NCBI GenBank assembly: GCA_045130275.1 | Contig: JBGUPL010000062.1 | Span: forward strand, 1-29,069 | Reading direction: 5' to 3' | Length of the DNA stretch: 29,069 bases | Origin: F23-D06 sp045130275 | GTDB taxonomy: Bacteria; Bacteroidota; Bacteroidia; Bacteroidales; WCHB1-69 | In this document: positions 7,379-16,051 of the stretch, piece by piece | Layout of the letters: each line of letters opens with the position of its first letter | How positions within the stretch are numbered: position 1 is the first letter of the stretch | Made by a program: the position numbers and the translations under genes | Notes under the pieces: generated by a model | The model's input: the letters and a program-made list of their open reading frames with translations, nothing else | Database searches by the model: none | Told to the model about the DNA's origin: nothing

Positions 7379-8362
7379 TTACCAGTTATCTGGGAAGAGG
7401 GAATCGACAAATTCGATGCGGTTGAAGATCTGTAGCTGATGGATTTTCTCGCCGACGCCGATGTATTTGATAGGTACTTGGAACTGGTCGGAGATGCCGA
7501 TGACTACGCCGCCTTTCGCGGTACCGTCCAATTTGGTGATGGCCAGTGCGTTGACTTCGGTGGCGGCGGTGAACTGCTTGGCCTGCTCGAAGGCGTTCTG
7601 TCCGGTGGAGCCGTCGAGGACGAGGAGCACCTCGTGCGGGCCGTCGGGGACGAGTTTGCGGATGACGTTCTTGATTTTCACAAGTTCGTTCATGAGGTTG
7701 ACCTTGTTGTGGAGGCGTCCGGCGGTGTCGATGATGACGACCTGGTGGTGGTTGGCGATGGCGGATTTGACGGTGTCGTAAGCCACGGCGGCGGGGTCGG
7801 AGCCCATCTTCTGGGCCACGACGGGCACATCGCAGCGGTTACCCCACTCCTTGAGCTGGTCGATGGCGGCGGCGCGGAACGTGTCGGCGGCGCCGAGGAC
7901 CACGGAATAGCCGTGCTTTTTGTATTGGTAGGCCAATTTGCCGATGGTGGTGGTCTTGCCCACGCCATTCACGCCCACCACGAGGATGATGTAGGGCATG
8001 TCCATTTCCGGAATCACGAAGTCGTTGACCTTTTCGAGGTCGTTTTCGAGGAGCAGTCCTGCGATTTCCTCTTTGAGGATCATGTTCACCTGGTTGGTTC
8101 CCAGGTATTTGTCCTTGGAAACCCGCTTCTCGATGCGGTCAATGATCTTAAGGGTGGTCTCCACGCCCACATCGGAGGTGACGAGCACCTCTTCGAGGTT
8201 GTCGAGCACTTCGTCATCGACTTTCGACTTGCCGGCGATGGATTTTGCCAGTTTTTTGAAGAAGTTTTCCTTGGATTTCTGCAAACCCTCATCGAGTTCC
8301 TTCTTCTGTTCCTCGTTGATCTCTTTTTTCTTATCTTTGTTGAAAAATGAAAAGAATCCCAT
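7379..8362 (-). CDS. ftsY: Signal recognition particle receptor FtsY
   Basis: The 327-residue protein is the SRP receptor GTPase that receives ribosome-nascent chain complexes from Ffh at the inner membrane. It has a short Lys/Glu-rich A region (MGFFSFFNKDKKKE to about residue 35), a helical N domain, and a G domain with P-loop GVNGVGKTTT (130-139), DTFRAAA (160-166), DTAGR and TKLDGTAKGG. It lacks the long acidic A domain of E. coli FtsY (497 residues), as is common outside the enterics. A hairpin terminator separates it from the upstream bL38 gene, and it has its own -7 box, so it is transcribed with ispH rather than with rpmG. Confidence 0.96.
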   Translation of the reverse strand: MGFFSFFNKDKKKEINEEQKKELDEGLQKSKENFFKKLAKSIAGKSKVDDEVLDNLEEVLVTSDVGVETTLKIIDRIEKRVSKDKYLGTNQVNMILKEEIAGLLLENDLEKVNDFVIPEMDMPYIILVVGVNGVGKTTTIGKLAYQYKKHGYSVVLGAADTFRAAAIDQLKEWGNRCDVPVVAQKMGSDPAAVAYDTVKSAIANHHQVVIIDTAGRLHNKVNLMNELVKIKNVIRKLVPDGPHEVLLVLDGSTGQNAFEQAKQFTAATEVNALAITKLDGTAKGGVVIGISDQFQVPIKYIGVGEKIHQLQIFNRIEFVDSLFPDNW

Positions 8363-8377
8363 ACGTATGAATTTTCC

Positions 8378-8386
8378 GCAAAAGTA
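8378..8386 (-). promoter_or_regulatory. -7 promoter box for ftsY-ispH
   Basis: The minus strand reads TACTTTTGC, an exact TAnnTTTGC match, 15 bases before the ftsY ATG. No clear -33 box is present at the expected distance; the position holds an A/T-rich TTTTAAAAC. Confidence 0.5.
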
Positions 8387-8413
8387 CGAAATTTATTGAT
8401 ATGTTTTAAAACG

Positions 8414-8443
8414 AAAAAAGGCGGGCAGGCGCCCACCTTTTTT
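8414..8443 (-). terminator. Rho-independent terminator between bL38 and ftsY
   Basis: AAAAAAGGCGGGC (8414-8426) and GCCCACCTTTTTT (8431-8443) form a 13-bp stem with one mismatch and a 4-base loop. On the minus strand the G/C core is followed by a run of six T. It lies 19 bases after the bL38 stop and upstream of the ftsY -7 box, so it ends the rpmG-bL38 transcript. The flanking A and T runs make it potentially bidirectional. Confidence 0.85.
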
Positions 8444-8462
8444 CAACCATGAAAACAAAATA

Positions 8463-8618
8463 TTACTTTTTAGCCAAAAAGTCTTTAACAGCGCCGGATT
8501 CGATCACAGCTTCCTTGAAGGTGTATGCTCCGGTCTTCGGTGAACGCTCCATCTTCACGACGCGCGTGTAGGTGACGCCACCCTCTCTTTTCAATGATGC
8601 AACAACTTTCTTTGCCAT
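8463..8618 (-). CDS. DUF4295 family small ribosomal protein (bL38)
   Basis: This 51-residue gene encodes MAKKVVASLKREGGVTYTRV, then a region with SPKTGAYTFKEA, and ends DFLAKK. That is the DUF4295 family, a small basic Bacteroidota protein encoded beside rpmG. From memory, structural work on a Flavobacterium ribosome placed it in the large subunit as bL38; I could not check this. The ATG is at 8618, 17 bases after the rpmG stop, so the two are cotranscribed. A terminator follows directly. The composition (11 Lys or Arg in 51 residues) fits RNA binding. Confidence 0.88.
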   Translation of the reverse strand: MAKKVVASLKREGGVTYTRVVKMERSPKTGAYTFKEAVIESGAVKDFLAKK

Positions 8619-8635
8619 CTCTTATCGTTTTTTTG

Positions 8636-8824
8636 TTATTTAACTTCTTTGTGAATTGTCATCTTCTTCAAGTACGGATTGTACTTCTTGAGTTCAAGTC
8701 TGTCGGGAGTGTTCTTTCTGTTCTTCGTCGTGATATATCTGGACATTCCCGGAACTCCGCTTGCCTTTTGCTCTGTGCACTCAAGTATCACTTGTTGACG
8801 TGCTTCCTTCGTTTTCTTTGCCAT
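8636..8824 (-). CDS. rpmG: Large-subunit ribosomal protein bL33
   Basis: The 62-residue basic protein MAKKTKEARQQVILECTEQK, continuing to SRYITTKNRKNTPDRLELKK and YNPYLKK, is bL33, which sits near the E site of the 50S subunit. Of the Zn-binding Cys pairs found in some bL33 versions only one Cys is present, so this is the Cys-poor type. It is the first gene of the rpmG-bL38 operon. In many Bacteroidota rpmB (bL28) precedes rpmG. Here the promoter region and then obg follow instead, so rpmB must lie elsewhere. Confidence 0.95.
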   Translation of the reverse strand: MAKKTKEARQQVILECTEQKASGVPGMSRYITTKNRKNTPDRLELKKYNPYLKKMTIHKEVK

Positions 8825-8847
8825 TTCTTTCTTTAATTATTTAGGCT

Positions 8848-8856
8848 GCAAAAATA
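8848..8856 (-). promoter_or_regulatory. -7 promoter box for rpmG-bL38
   Basis: The minus strand reads TATTTTTGC, an exact TAnnTTTGC match, 23 bases before the rpmG ATG. The bases just upstream are a run of A on this strand. No -33 box is obvious. Confidence 0.55.
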
Positions 8857-8907
8857 CACTTTTTTTTAATTCGACACCTTGCCTTGACGTTTTTAAGAAA
8901 TATTTTT

Positions 8908-8923
8908 ATTAACAGCTGTTAAT
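8908..8923. promoter_or_regulatory. 16-bp perfect palindrome upstream of the rpmG promoter
   Basis: ATTAACAGCTGTTAAT is a perfect palindrome without a spacer. It lies about 50 bases upstream of the rpmG -7 box and 19 bases after the obg stop codon. A dimeric regulator operator is one reading; a short 3' structure for obg is another. It has no T run and no loop, so a terminator is unlikely. No matching second copy was noticed in the window. Confidence 0.3.
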
Positions 8924-8941
8924 TTATTGAATATTAACTGT

Positions 8942-9970
8942 TTATATATTTTCTTCGGGCTGTAAAAGATTCCATAACTGGTCTTTCAACTCAGTTAACC
9001 GCCAATTTGTTATGGCAGAAATGCAGATTGTAGGCGCAAATTTCGCTAATTTCGACTCCAATTCCAGCGCTTTTTTCTCAGGGATGAGGTCGCATTTGGT
9101 GACGGCAAGCATCCAGTTTTTGTCCAGCAATTCTGGATTGAACTGGTTGAGCTCGTTTTGGAGGATTTTCACCTCTTTTTTGATTTGGGTGACGGTCTTT
9201 ACTTGCCCCTCGTCATCAGCTGCGGGGATCATGAAGAGCAGCGCTGCGTTGCGTTCGATGTGCCGCAGGAACCGCAGCCCGATGCCCTTGCCTTCGGACG
9301 CTCCCTCAATGATGCCGGGGATGTCGGCGATGACGAACGATTGGAATTCCCTGTAAGCCACCATGCCGAGGTTCGGCTTCAGGGTGGTGAAGGGGTAGTC
9401 GGCGATTTTGGGCCGTGCGTTCGACAGTTGCGTGATGAGTGTCGATTTCCCCGCGTTCGGGAAACCGACCAACCCGATGTCAGCCAACACTTTGAGTTCC
9501 AGGGAGACCCATCCTTCCACACCTTCTTCACCGGGTTGTGCGAAACGGGGCGTCTGGTGTGTGGCATTCTTGAAATGCACATTGCCGAGACCGCCGCGGC
9601 CGCCTTTCATGACGACAACCTCTTGCCCGTCCTCCAGTACTTCGCCCACCTCCTCGCCGGTGTCCACGATCTTGATGATGGTGCCCAGGGGCACTTCGAT
9701 GTAGGCGTTGTCGCCGTCCTTGCCGAAACATTGGTTTTTCTGCCCGTTGCCGCCGTGTTCCGCGAAGACGTGCTTGGTGTAGCGAAGGTGCAGCAGGGTC
9801 CACAAGTTGCGGTTGCCGCGTGCAATGACACTGCCGCCCTTGCCGCCGTCGCCGCCGTCAGGACCCGCCTTCGGGTTGTGCGCCGTTCGCGCAAGATGCG
9901 CCGATCCAGCACCACCGTTGCCTGAGCGCGCAAAAATCTTTACATAGTCTAAGAATTGTTCGTCTGCCAT
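8942..9970 (-). CDS. obg: GTPase Obg (CgtA)
   Basis: The 342-residue protein is the essential Obg GTPase involved in 50S assembly and stress signalling. The Gly-rich Obg fold spans residues 1-158 (SGNGGAG, GPDGGDGGKGG, MKGGRGGLGN). The G domain has GFPNAGKST (169-177), the switch region TT at 195-196, DIPGIIEGA (216-224) and TKCDLI. The C-terminal OCT domain of Bacillus and Caulobacter Obg is absent. Start 9970 (MADEQFLDYVKIF) is chosen because it fits the family N-terminus; the frame stays open to 10063, but those 31 extra residues look unlike Obg and run through a repeat-like leader. The leader of about 100 bases between the -7 box and this start is long. Confidence 0.93.
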   Translation of the reverse strand: MADEQFLDYVKIFARSGNGGAGSAHLARTAHNPKAGPDGGDGGKGGSVIARGNRNLWTLLHLRYTKHVFAEHGGNGQKNQCFGKDGDNAYIEVPLGTIIKIVDTGEEVGEVLEDGQEVVVMKGGRGGLGNVHFKNATHQTPRFAQPGEEGVEGWVSLELKVLADIGLVGFPNAGKSTLITQLSNARPKIADYPFTTLKPNLGMVAYREFQSFVIADIPGIIEGASEGKGIGLRFLRHIERNAALLFMIPAADDEGQVKTVTQIKKEVKILQNELNQFNPELLDKNWMLAVTKCDLIPEKKALELESKLAKFAPTICISAITNWRLTELKDQLWNLLQPEENI

Positions 9971-10022
9971 TGTTTTAGATTTCGATTTATGTTTTGCGAT
10001 ATACTCGGTTTGTCTATTGATA

Positions 10023-10071
10023 GACTTTGGACTTGTCCTAACATCCTTGGTTCCAAGTCTCAAGTCTCAAG
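10023..10071. repeat. Heptamer repeat array upstream of obg
   Basis: Seven 7-base words run in step. They begin GACTTTG, GACTTGT and end TTCCAAG, TCTCAAG, TCTCAAG. The left words (GACTTG) are the reverse complement of the core of the right ones (CAAGTC), so the array can fold back on itself. It lies in the leader of obg, between its -7 box and start codon. It is the weakest of the seven arrays in the window. Confidence 0.5.
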
Positions 10072-10078
10072 CACCGCG

Positions 10079-10087
10079 GCAAAAGTA
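10079..10087 (-). promoter_or_regulatory. -7 promoter box for obg
   Basis: The minus strand reads TACTTTTGC, an exact TAnnTTTGC match, 109 bases before the chosen obg start. The expected -33 position falls inside the 3' end of the T9SS type B gene and shows no TTTG. Confidence 0.45.
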
Positions 10088-10102
10088 CGATTTTTCCAGA
10101 TA

Positions 10103-13100
10103 TCAGCGGATGAGCGTGACATTCCCTTTCAGTTCAAGCTCATCGCCGTCTTTGCATTTCCCTTTGAAGTAGTAATCGTAAACTCCTCTTGGACAATCTT
10201 TATGTTTGAATGTGCCGTCCCAGCCGATGTTGTTGTCCACCGTTTCGAAAAGTTTCTCGCCCCAGCGGTTGTAAATAGCAAAATAGCATTCCTCCAAGAT
10301 GTCGCTGCGTGCATATAACATATCGTTCACTCCGTCGCCGTTTGGCGTAAAACTGTTGGGGATGAAAACGAATGGGGTGCCGCACAAGACGGGCTGCACT
10401 CTGATGGTGACGGTATCGCTTTGGGAACATCCAAACGTGTCTGTGACGGTCACAGTATAGGTCATGGTTGTATCGGGCGTAAGGATGGTGACGGGCAGGT
10501 TGGGCGTCTCCATGTTGTCTGCCGGAATCCATTGGTAAGTGTAGAAATCACCGTAATCCGTTGAAAATAAGGTTGCTTCGTGATATGCGATGACTTCACA
10601 CGGGCTGCACCAGGCTTGTAGCGGTTCGGGGAAAGTCCCCTCCCTGACGGTAATATGCCCAGTGGCGGTTGCGGTGCATCCGAGCCCATCCGTGACAGTG
10701 ACCGTGTAGTCTGTGGAGTGCTGTGGGGTCACATGCGGGTGCGCGCCGCTGTAAACGGAACCGTCTTCCAGTTGCCAGCTATATTGGTAGGGCAGCGTGC
10801 CCCCGATGCACGAAACGCTTAATTCAAGGTCATCTTCAAAACACAAAAGCGGGTTGATGATGTTGTAAATAACTGGTTCGTTGATGGTTATATTGAAAGA
10901 ATACACTTTGGTGCAGAAGGCGGTGGTGACACGGGCATAATAGGTGCGAGAAGTAGCGGGAGAGACCTGCAACGAGGAGGTGTTCTCTGCAATAACAATA
11001 TAGGAATCAGGATCCTCCGACCATTGAATATGGTAGTTGTCCGATGTGTTGACGAGGACAGAAAGCGTGGCAGAGTCGTTCTTGCAAATAACGGTGTCGC
11101 CGGAAGCTTGAGCATCCAAGGTGTGGATGTTGACGTCTTGCGTGAGGGTGTCCACGCAGGCGGCAGTTGATGCGATTAGCGTGTATGTGGTTGACTGATC
11201 CGGCGTTGCGACAGGGTTGGAGAGAGAGGGATTGTTCAGTGATTCGGCAGGCGTCCAGAGATAGTCCACCCCGATGGATGGCGGAAGCCCCAGTTCGGCG
11301 AAATCGCCCTCGCAGATGTCAATAAGAGGAAGCGTAGAGGAGGTGTTCGAAAGGACTAAAATTCGCTTCCGCAGCGTGTCTGTCACATTGCAACTGCCCA
11401 AATCATGCACCATCAGGGTGACCTCGTAGTATCCCGTTTGTGTGTAAAGATGGTAGGGTTCCCATTGCGTGGAGGTGGTGCCGTCGCCAAAATCCCATGA
11501 AACGGATGTCTGGGAACTGACAAGTTGCGAGTAGTTGCTGAAAAATACTGTGTCGGGAAGGCAGATGACATTAGGCATGAGGAAATCGGAGACCACCACG
11601 GGCATGTTGAAGTCGATCTTGATGGCGCCGAGGTTGCAGTTGCTGCTGCCGTTGAAAATGGAGTAAGCGCCGGGGGTGGTCGGGAACGAGTTCTGTCCGC
11701 CACAGCCTGCGCACACGGCCTGATAGATGCGGCCGTGCTTGTCGAACCGGCTGGTGCCGCCGTCCACATGCTCCCGCGCACTGTTGGCAGCGCCGCCGAA
11801 GAAAGTCGCATAGATCAAATTGCTGGCATCGTCGCTGATAGCCATGAAATAGAAGTCGCTGCCGTCGGTGGTGGTTTGGAAGGCATCGCTGGTGATGGGA
11901 AGCCCGGCGGTGCCTCCGAAGCCGTTGAGTTGGGCGGATCCCCATCCAGACAAGTAGATGTTGTTACAATAATCCACCATTAGGGCCGTGGGCGAAAAGT
12001 CGGGACCGCCAAAACCGCTGCCGAATGCTGTGGACCACACCAAGGAGGATAAATTCGGAGAAAGTTTGATGAGGAACTGCCCGCCGTCGGGGATGTAATA
12101 GTCGGCATTGTGCACCCACTGCAAACCGTCGGCAGCGGTTTGTCCGAGCACATGGGGGTAATCTTCATTGTCACCTTTAATGAGATAGGCCTGGTCATAA
12201 CCGCTCTTCCCTAAATAGGTGCTGTGCAACCATATGTTGCCGTTGGCAGAGAGGTGCGCCACAAAGCCGTCGGCCTGATCTGCCGCGTCGGCGTGGTTCG
12301 TCTGCAGGGAAATGGGCGAGACTGGTAGGTTCGAGGAGGTGGTGCCACCGCAGATATAGACGCTCTTGTCGGTCGCGACATACATGCTGTAGCCGGCATC
12401 ATCGCCGGAACCTCCGTAATAACAGCTCCAAATTATCGTGGACAAATCCTGGCTCATCTTGAAGACACAGACTTCTTGCTTGCTAAAACTGTCTGGTAGA
12501 TAGAAGTTTGATGTGACAGGAAAGTCCAGAGAACGGGTGGAAGAGACGACATAGATATTGCTGTTTTCATCGACGATGATTTCGCCTCGATTGTCGTCGG
12601 CGTAGTTTTTCCGAAGGGATGAAGCAGTGTTGATGCCATCGTTGCCGCTGCCACCGATAAAAGTGGAGGAGGGCAGCTGAGTGCCGTCCGCACTCAGCTT
12701 GCTGACAAAAATATCGGATCCGTTGGCGAAAACCATGCTGGTTGACAACGTGGTGTTTGGACCACCATTGAAAGTGGTGTCGAAAGCATTGCCCGAAACA
12801 GGGAAGTCAGCGGAGCCCGTAGTCCCGAAGATGTAGAGTTCGTCGTTGGCGTTGACGTGCAGACTGTGCGGGATGTCGGCTGCACTGCCACCGAGGTAGG
12901 TGGAGTAGTGCAGGAAACTGCCCGTGGCGTCGAATTTGGAGATGGCCACGTCCACCTGGCCGCAGAAATCAAGCTGGTAGGCACCCAGGGTGACAGGGTA
13001 GCCGGTGTTGAAGACTATGCCGCCGCCGTAAAGGTTGCCGTGAGAGTCGTAGGTGGCGGTGTAGCCCCAATTGTCGGCGGTTGAACCGGAAAAAGAGGAG

Positions 13101-13855
13101 AAGACCACCGTCGGGTCAATGACGAGTGTTAGGGCAGGATCGTATGAGCCCAGGTCGAAGGAAACGGTGTTCCCCTGTAGCCGGTAAGAACACGGGATGA
13201 CAAGAGTATCCCCTTGCTTGTCAATTTGATATGCAAGAGGTTTTAGCTCCAGAACACGATCCACAGCTGTATATAGCATCAACTCATCCCCGACTTTTGC
13301 GATGCTTTTCAGACCATCATATCGCAGCCGTATATCTTGCGGGTTGCCACCCGGTGCAACATGGAATTCATATTTCAGATAGTTGCCATCTTCTAAAAAA
13401 AGCAAGTCAATATTCGAATAAAGTTGACTGTATTTTATTTTGGAGTAGGTCATGACATGGGAAGCCCAACGTCCAGGGTCTTTCCCGAGAAAAAAGTTAT
13501 AGTAGTGTTTGTAGGGCTCAAATCCATTGACTGTAGGCTCTGTGCGCGCATTCACAAAGGAAACGCGGTAGGCGGCAGCGTCAAGAGTTGTACTCGGAAA
13601 TGGTTTTCCCTCGTGCTTTGCTTCATAGAGATTGTGTAGCTGTTGAGGGTCTATCTGTGTGACAATGAAGTGTTTGTCGCCAAAGAAGAGAGCACCGCCG
13701 TCCGTTTTTGCGGCAAACCGTACAGCGGGATCCCACTGACCAAGATTCTGCACGAATTCCCATCGCCCTGCCGAAAGCGTGTCGGCGGGCTTGTGGGCTT
13801 GGAGAGTCTCGAAAGACAACAAGGCGAGAAGCAGTATGACCAGCAGTTTTCTCAT
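10103..13855 (-). CDS. Large secreted protein with DUF7948-like and PKD domains and a T9SS type B sorting domain
   Basis: The 1250-residue protein starts with a signal peptide (MRKLLVILLLALLSFETLQA). Residues from about 30 to 265 (RWEFVQNLGQWDPAV, KIKYSQLYSNIDLLF, LVIDPTVVFSSFSG) match the DUF7948 domain found at the front of such proteins. SBBP-like beta-propeller repeats follow to about residue 750 (STYLGGSAAD, YFGGSGND-type words). A PKD domain comes next (SWDFGDGTTSTQWEPYHLYTQ). Then come two or three Ig-like modules (DQSTTYTLIAS, HSTDYTVTVTDGLGC, TMTYTVTVTDTFGC). The final 90 residues (FIPNSFTPNGDGVNDM, IYNRWGEKLFET, WDGTF, GVYDYYFK) are the gliding-motility-associated C-terminal domain, a T9SS type B signal. 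The protein should be displayed on the cell surface, perhaps as an adhesin. Substrate unknown. Confidence 0.9.
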   Translation of the reverse strand: MRKLLVILLLALLSFETLQAHKPADTLSAGRWEFVQNLGQWDPAVRFAAKTDGGALFFGDKHFIVTQIDPQQLHNLYEAKHEGKPFPSTTLDAAAYRVSFVNARTEPTVNGFEPYKHYYNFFLGKDPGRWASHVMTYSKIKYSQLYSNIDLLFLEDGNYLKYEFHVAPGGNPQDIRLRYDGLKSIAKVGDELMLYTAVDRVLELKPLAYQIDKQGDTLVIPCSYRLQGNTVSFDLGSYDPALTLVIDPTVVFSSFSGSTADNWGYTATYDSHGNLYGGGIVFNTGYPVTLGAYQLDFCGQVDVAISKFDATGSFLHYSTYLGGSAADIPHSLHVNANDELYIFGTTGSADFPVSGNAFDTTFNGGPNTTLSTSMVFANGSDIFVSKLSADGTQLPSSTFIGGSGNDGINTASSLRKNYADDNRGEIIVDENSNIYVVSSTRSLDFPVTSNFYLPDSFSKQEVCVFKMSQDLSTIIWSCYYGGSGDDAGYSMYVATDKSVYICGGTTSSNLPVSPISLQTNHADAADQADGFVAHLSANGNIWLHSTYLGKSGYDQAYLIKGDNEDYPHVLGQTAADGLQWVHNADYYIPDGGQFLIKLSPNLSSLVWSTAFGSGFGGPDFSPTALMVDYCNNIYLSGWGSAQLNGFGGTAGLPITSDAFQTTTDGSDFYFMAISDDASNLIYATFFGGAANSAREHVDGGTSRFDKHGRIYQAVCAGCGGQNSFPTTPGAYSIFNGSSNCNLGAIKIDFNMPVVVSDFLMPNVICLPDTVFFSNYSQLVSSQTSVSWDFGDGTTSTQWEPYHLYTQTGYYEVTLMVHDLGSCNVTDTLRKRILVLSNTSSTLPLIDICEGDFAELGLPPSIGVDYLWTPAESLNNPSLSNPVATPDQSTTYTLIASTAACVDTLTQDVNIHTLDAQASGDTVICKNDSATLSVLVNTSDNYHIQWSEDPDSYIVIAENTSSLQVSPATSRTYYARVTTAFCTKVYSFNITINEPVIYNIINPLLCFEDDLELSVSCIGGTLPYQYSWQLEDGSVYSGAHPHVTPQHSTDYTVTVTDGLGCTATATGHITVREGTFPEPLQAWCSPCEVIAYHEATLFSTDYGDFYTYQWIPADNMETPNLPVTILTPDTTMTYTVTVTDTFGCSQSDTVTIRVQPVLCGTPFVFIPNSFTPNGDGVNDMLYARSDILEECYFAIYNRWGEKLFETVDNNIGWDGTFKHKDCPRGVYDYYFKGKCKDGDELELKGNVTLIR

Positions 13856-13871
13856 TGCGGAAAAAATCGCA

Positions 13872-13880
13872 GCAAAGGTA
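13872..13880 (-). promoter_or_regulatory. -7 promoter box for the T9SS type B protein
   Basis: The minus strand reads TACCTTTGC, an exact TAnnTTTGC match, 16 bases before the start codon, in the 45-base gap after the rnr stop. No -33 box is evident. Confidence 0.5.
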
Positions 13881-13900
13881 CATTTTTTTGGATTACGCGG

Positions 13901-16045
13901 CTATATGGTCACCCGCTCGAAATCCATCTTCCGTTTGATGATATCCACCGCCACTACGCGCACGCGAACGGGGTCGCCAAAACGGAGGTTCTTGCCGTGA
14001 TGCAAGCCTACGAGCGTGTAGTTCTCTTCGTCAATGTAGTAGAAGTCGTCGTCGAAACTGCGCATCGGGATCATGCCCTCGCAGTGCGACTCCTTCAGCT
14101 CGGCATAGACGCCCCACTTGGAGATGCCCGACACTATCGCGTCGAACTCCTGCCCGATCTTGTCGGCGAGGTATTCGGCCTGCTTGTACTTGATGGAGTT
14201 CCGCTCGGCCTCCATCGCCTGCCGCTCCATGTCGGAACAGTGCTTGCAGTAATCCTCGTATTGCTCCTTGTTCACCGAAGGCTCATGTGCCAAATAGCGA
14301 TCTAACAATCTGTGTACCATCAAGTCAGGATAACGACGGATGGGCGAGGTGAAGTGGGTGTAGTAGGGGAATGCGAGCCCGTAGTGGCCGATGTTGTCGG
14401 TGGTATAGACGGCCCGCGCCATGATGCGGATGGAGAGTTTGCTCAGCATGTCGTAGTCGGGCTTGCCCTTCTCGCCCTCCAGCATTTTGTTCAGCGAGCT
14501 GCTGAAGGCCTTCGTGGAGGTGGTCTTCAGGTCGAAGCCCAACTTCTTGACGAAATTCTTGAAGATGCCCAATTTATCCTCCAACGGCTTGTCGTGCACA
14601 CGATAGACGAAGACGTTTTCGGGCTGCCCGACGCTGCGTTTCTTGCCGATCTTCTCGGCCACGCGCTTGTTGGCCAGCAGCATGAACTCCTCGATGAGCC
14701 AGTTGGCCTCCTTCTGTTCTTTGAGATAGACGCCGATGGGCTTGCCGTTCTCGTCGAGTTTGAACTTGACTTCCTCGGTTTCGAAACTGATGGCGTTGTT
14801 GTCGAAACGTTGCTTGCGCATCACCTGGGCGAGCTTGTGCAGCTGCAGGATGGCCTCGCTGAGGTCGCCTTCGCCGGTCTCGATGATCTGCTGCGCCTGC
14901 TCGTAGTCGAAGCGGCGATTGGAGCGGATGACCGTGTGGCCGAACCACTCCTTGTGGACTTTGGCCTTGTCGTCGAGGTCGAAGACGGCGCTGTAGCAGA
15001 GCTTGTCCTCGTCGGGACGCAGCGAGCAGAGGTTGTTGGAGAGCGCTTCGGGCAGCATCGGGATGGTGCGATCGACGAGATACACGGAAGTGCCTCGGCT
15101 GTAAGCCTCCGCGTCGATGCCGCTGCCGGGCTTCACGTAGTAGGAGACATCGGCGATGTGGATGCCCACGCGGTAGAGTCCGCTCTCAAGAATTTCGAAG
15201 GAGAGGGCGTCGTCGAAGTCCTTGGCGTCGGCGGGGTCGATGGTGAAGGTGGTCACGTCGCGGAAGTCGCGGCGGCGCAGAATCTCCTTTTCAGGGATTT
15301 CCGTGGGAATCGCTTCGGCCTCCAGCTCGACGGCTTTCGGGAAGGATACAGGGAAGTCGCTCTCGGCGAGGATGCTGAGCATCTCCACCTCGTTGCTGCC
15401 AGGTTTGCCGAGCACGTTGAGGACTTCGCCGATGGGATTACGGTGGTTGCCCGACCAGTCGATGATGCGCACCACCACCTTGTCGCCGGTCTTCGCCTTG
15501 CGCAGGTTCTTGCCGGGGATGATGACGTCGCGGCGCAGAATCGTGTTGTCGGGCACGAAGAAGGCGATGCCTTGCTTGATGTGGATGGTGCCGACGAGTT
15601 GCCGTTTGCTGCGCTGCACGACCTCGACTACCTGTCCTTCAAGGCGTTTGCCTTTGCGGGCGGGGAAGAGAACTACTTTCACGAGGTCGCCGTTGAGAGC
15701 GTTGCCGAGGTTGCCGTCCGCCACGAAGATGTCGTCGATGGTCGATTCCTCGGCGGTGTCGTCTTGTTTGCCCTGCGGGATGACGAAGGCCATGCCGCTG
15801 CGTTTCTGTTCCACACGGCCGATGATGTAGTGCTTGCCGGTGGTCTTGGTGTCCTGGAACTTGCTGTTCAGCTTGTATTTGCCGCGGCCGGCCTTCAGCA
15901 CGACCTTGGCGTTGACGAGCTTCTCCAGCTCTTTCATGACTTCCGCACGGCCCTTCTTGTCGAAGATCTTCATCTTGGCCGCGATCTGCTTGTGGTTCAG
16001 TTTTTCGGTGCTGTTCGAGAGCACTTCTATGATTTGTTTGTTCAT
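13901..16045 (-). CDS. rnr: Ribonuclease R
   Basis: The 714-residue protein is the processive 3'-5' exoribonuclease that degrades structured RNA. It has an N-terminal winged-helix region (EKLNHKQIAAKMKIFDK), cold-shock domains (about 70-230), the RNB catalytic domain with DPADAKDFDDA (270-280) whose Asp residues bind Mg, then HIADVSYYV, TSVYLVDRTIPMLP, NLCSLRPDEDKL and HFTSPIRRYPDL. It ends with an S1 domain (FDAIVSGISKWGVYAELKE onward). The long basic C-terminal tail of E. coli RNase R (813 residues) is missing, as is usual in this phylum. The start lies 7 bases from a heptamer repeat array, and I see no -7 box for it. Confidence 0.96.
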   Translation of the reverse strand: MNKQIIEVLSNSTEKLNHKQIAAKMKIFDKKGRAEVMKELEKLVNAKVVLKAGRGKYKLNSKFQDTKTTGKHYIIGRVEQKRSGMAFVIPQGKQDDTAEESTIDDIFVADGNLGNALNGDLVKVVLFPARKGKRLEGQVVEVVQRSKRQLVGTIHIKQGIAFFVPDNTILRRDVIIPGKNLRKAKTGDKVVVRIIDWSGNHRNPIGEVLNVLGKPGSNEVEMLSILAESDFPVSFPKAVELEAEAIPTEIPEKEILRRRDFRDVTTFTIDPADAKDFDDALSFEILESGLYRVGIHIADVSYYVKPGSGIDAEAYSRGTSVYLVDRTIPMLPEALSNNLCSLRPDEDKLCYSAVFDLDDKAKVHKEWFGHTVIRSNRRFDYEQAQQIIETGEGDLSEAILQLHKLAQVMRKQRFDNNAISFETEEVKFKLDENGKPIGVYLKEQKEANWLIEEFMLLANKRVAEKIGKKRSVGQPENVFVYRVHDKPLEDKLGIFKNFVKKLGFDLKTTSTKAFSSSLNKMLEGEKGKPDYDMLSKLSIRIMARAVYTTDNIGHYGLAFPYYTHFTSPIRRYPDLMVHRLLDRYLAHEPSVNKEQYEDYCKHCSDMERQAMEAERNSIKYKQAEYLADKIGQEFDAIVSGISKWGVYAELKESHCEGMIPMRSFDDDFYYIDEENYTLVGLHHGKNLRFGDPVRVRVVAVDIIKRKMDFERVTI

Positions 16046-16051
16046 TCTTAT

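Noticed and set aside
7439..8350. Open frame of 303 codons opposite ftsY
   Set aside because: Its composition is dominated by V, D, G, H and F from the complement of FtsY codons; no motif and no promoter.
9158..9925. Open frame of 255 codons opposite obg
   Set aside because: A shadow of the Gly-rich Obg coding sequence with no recognisable domain.
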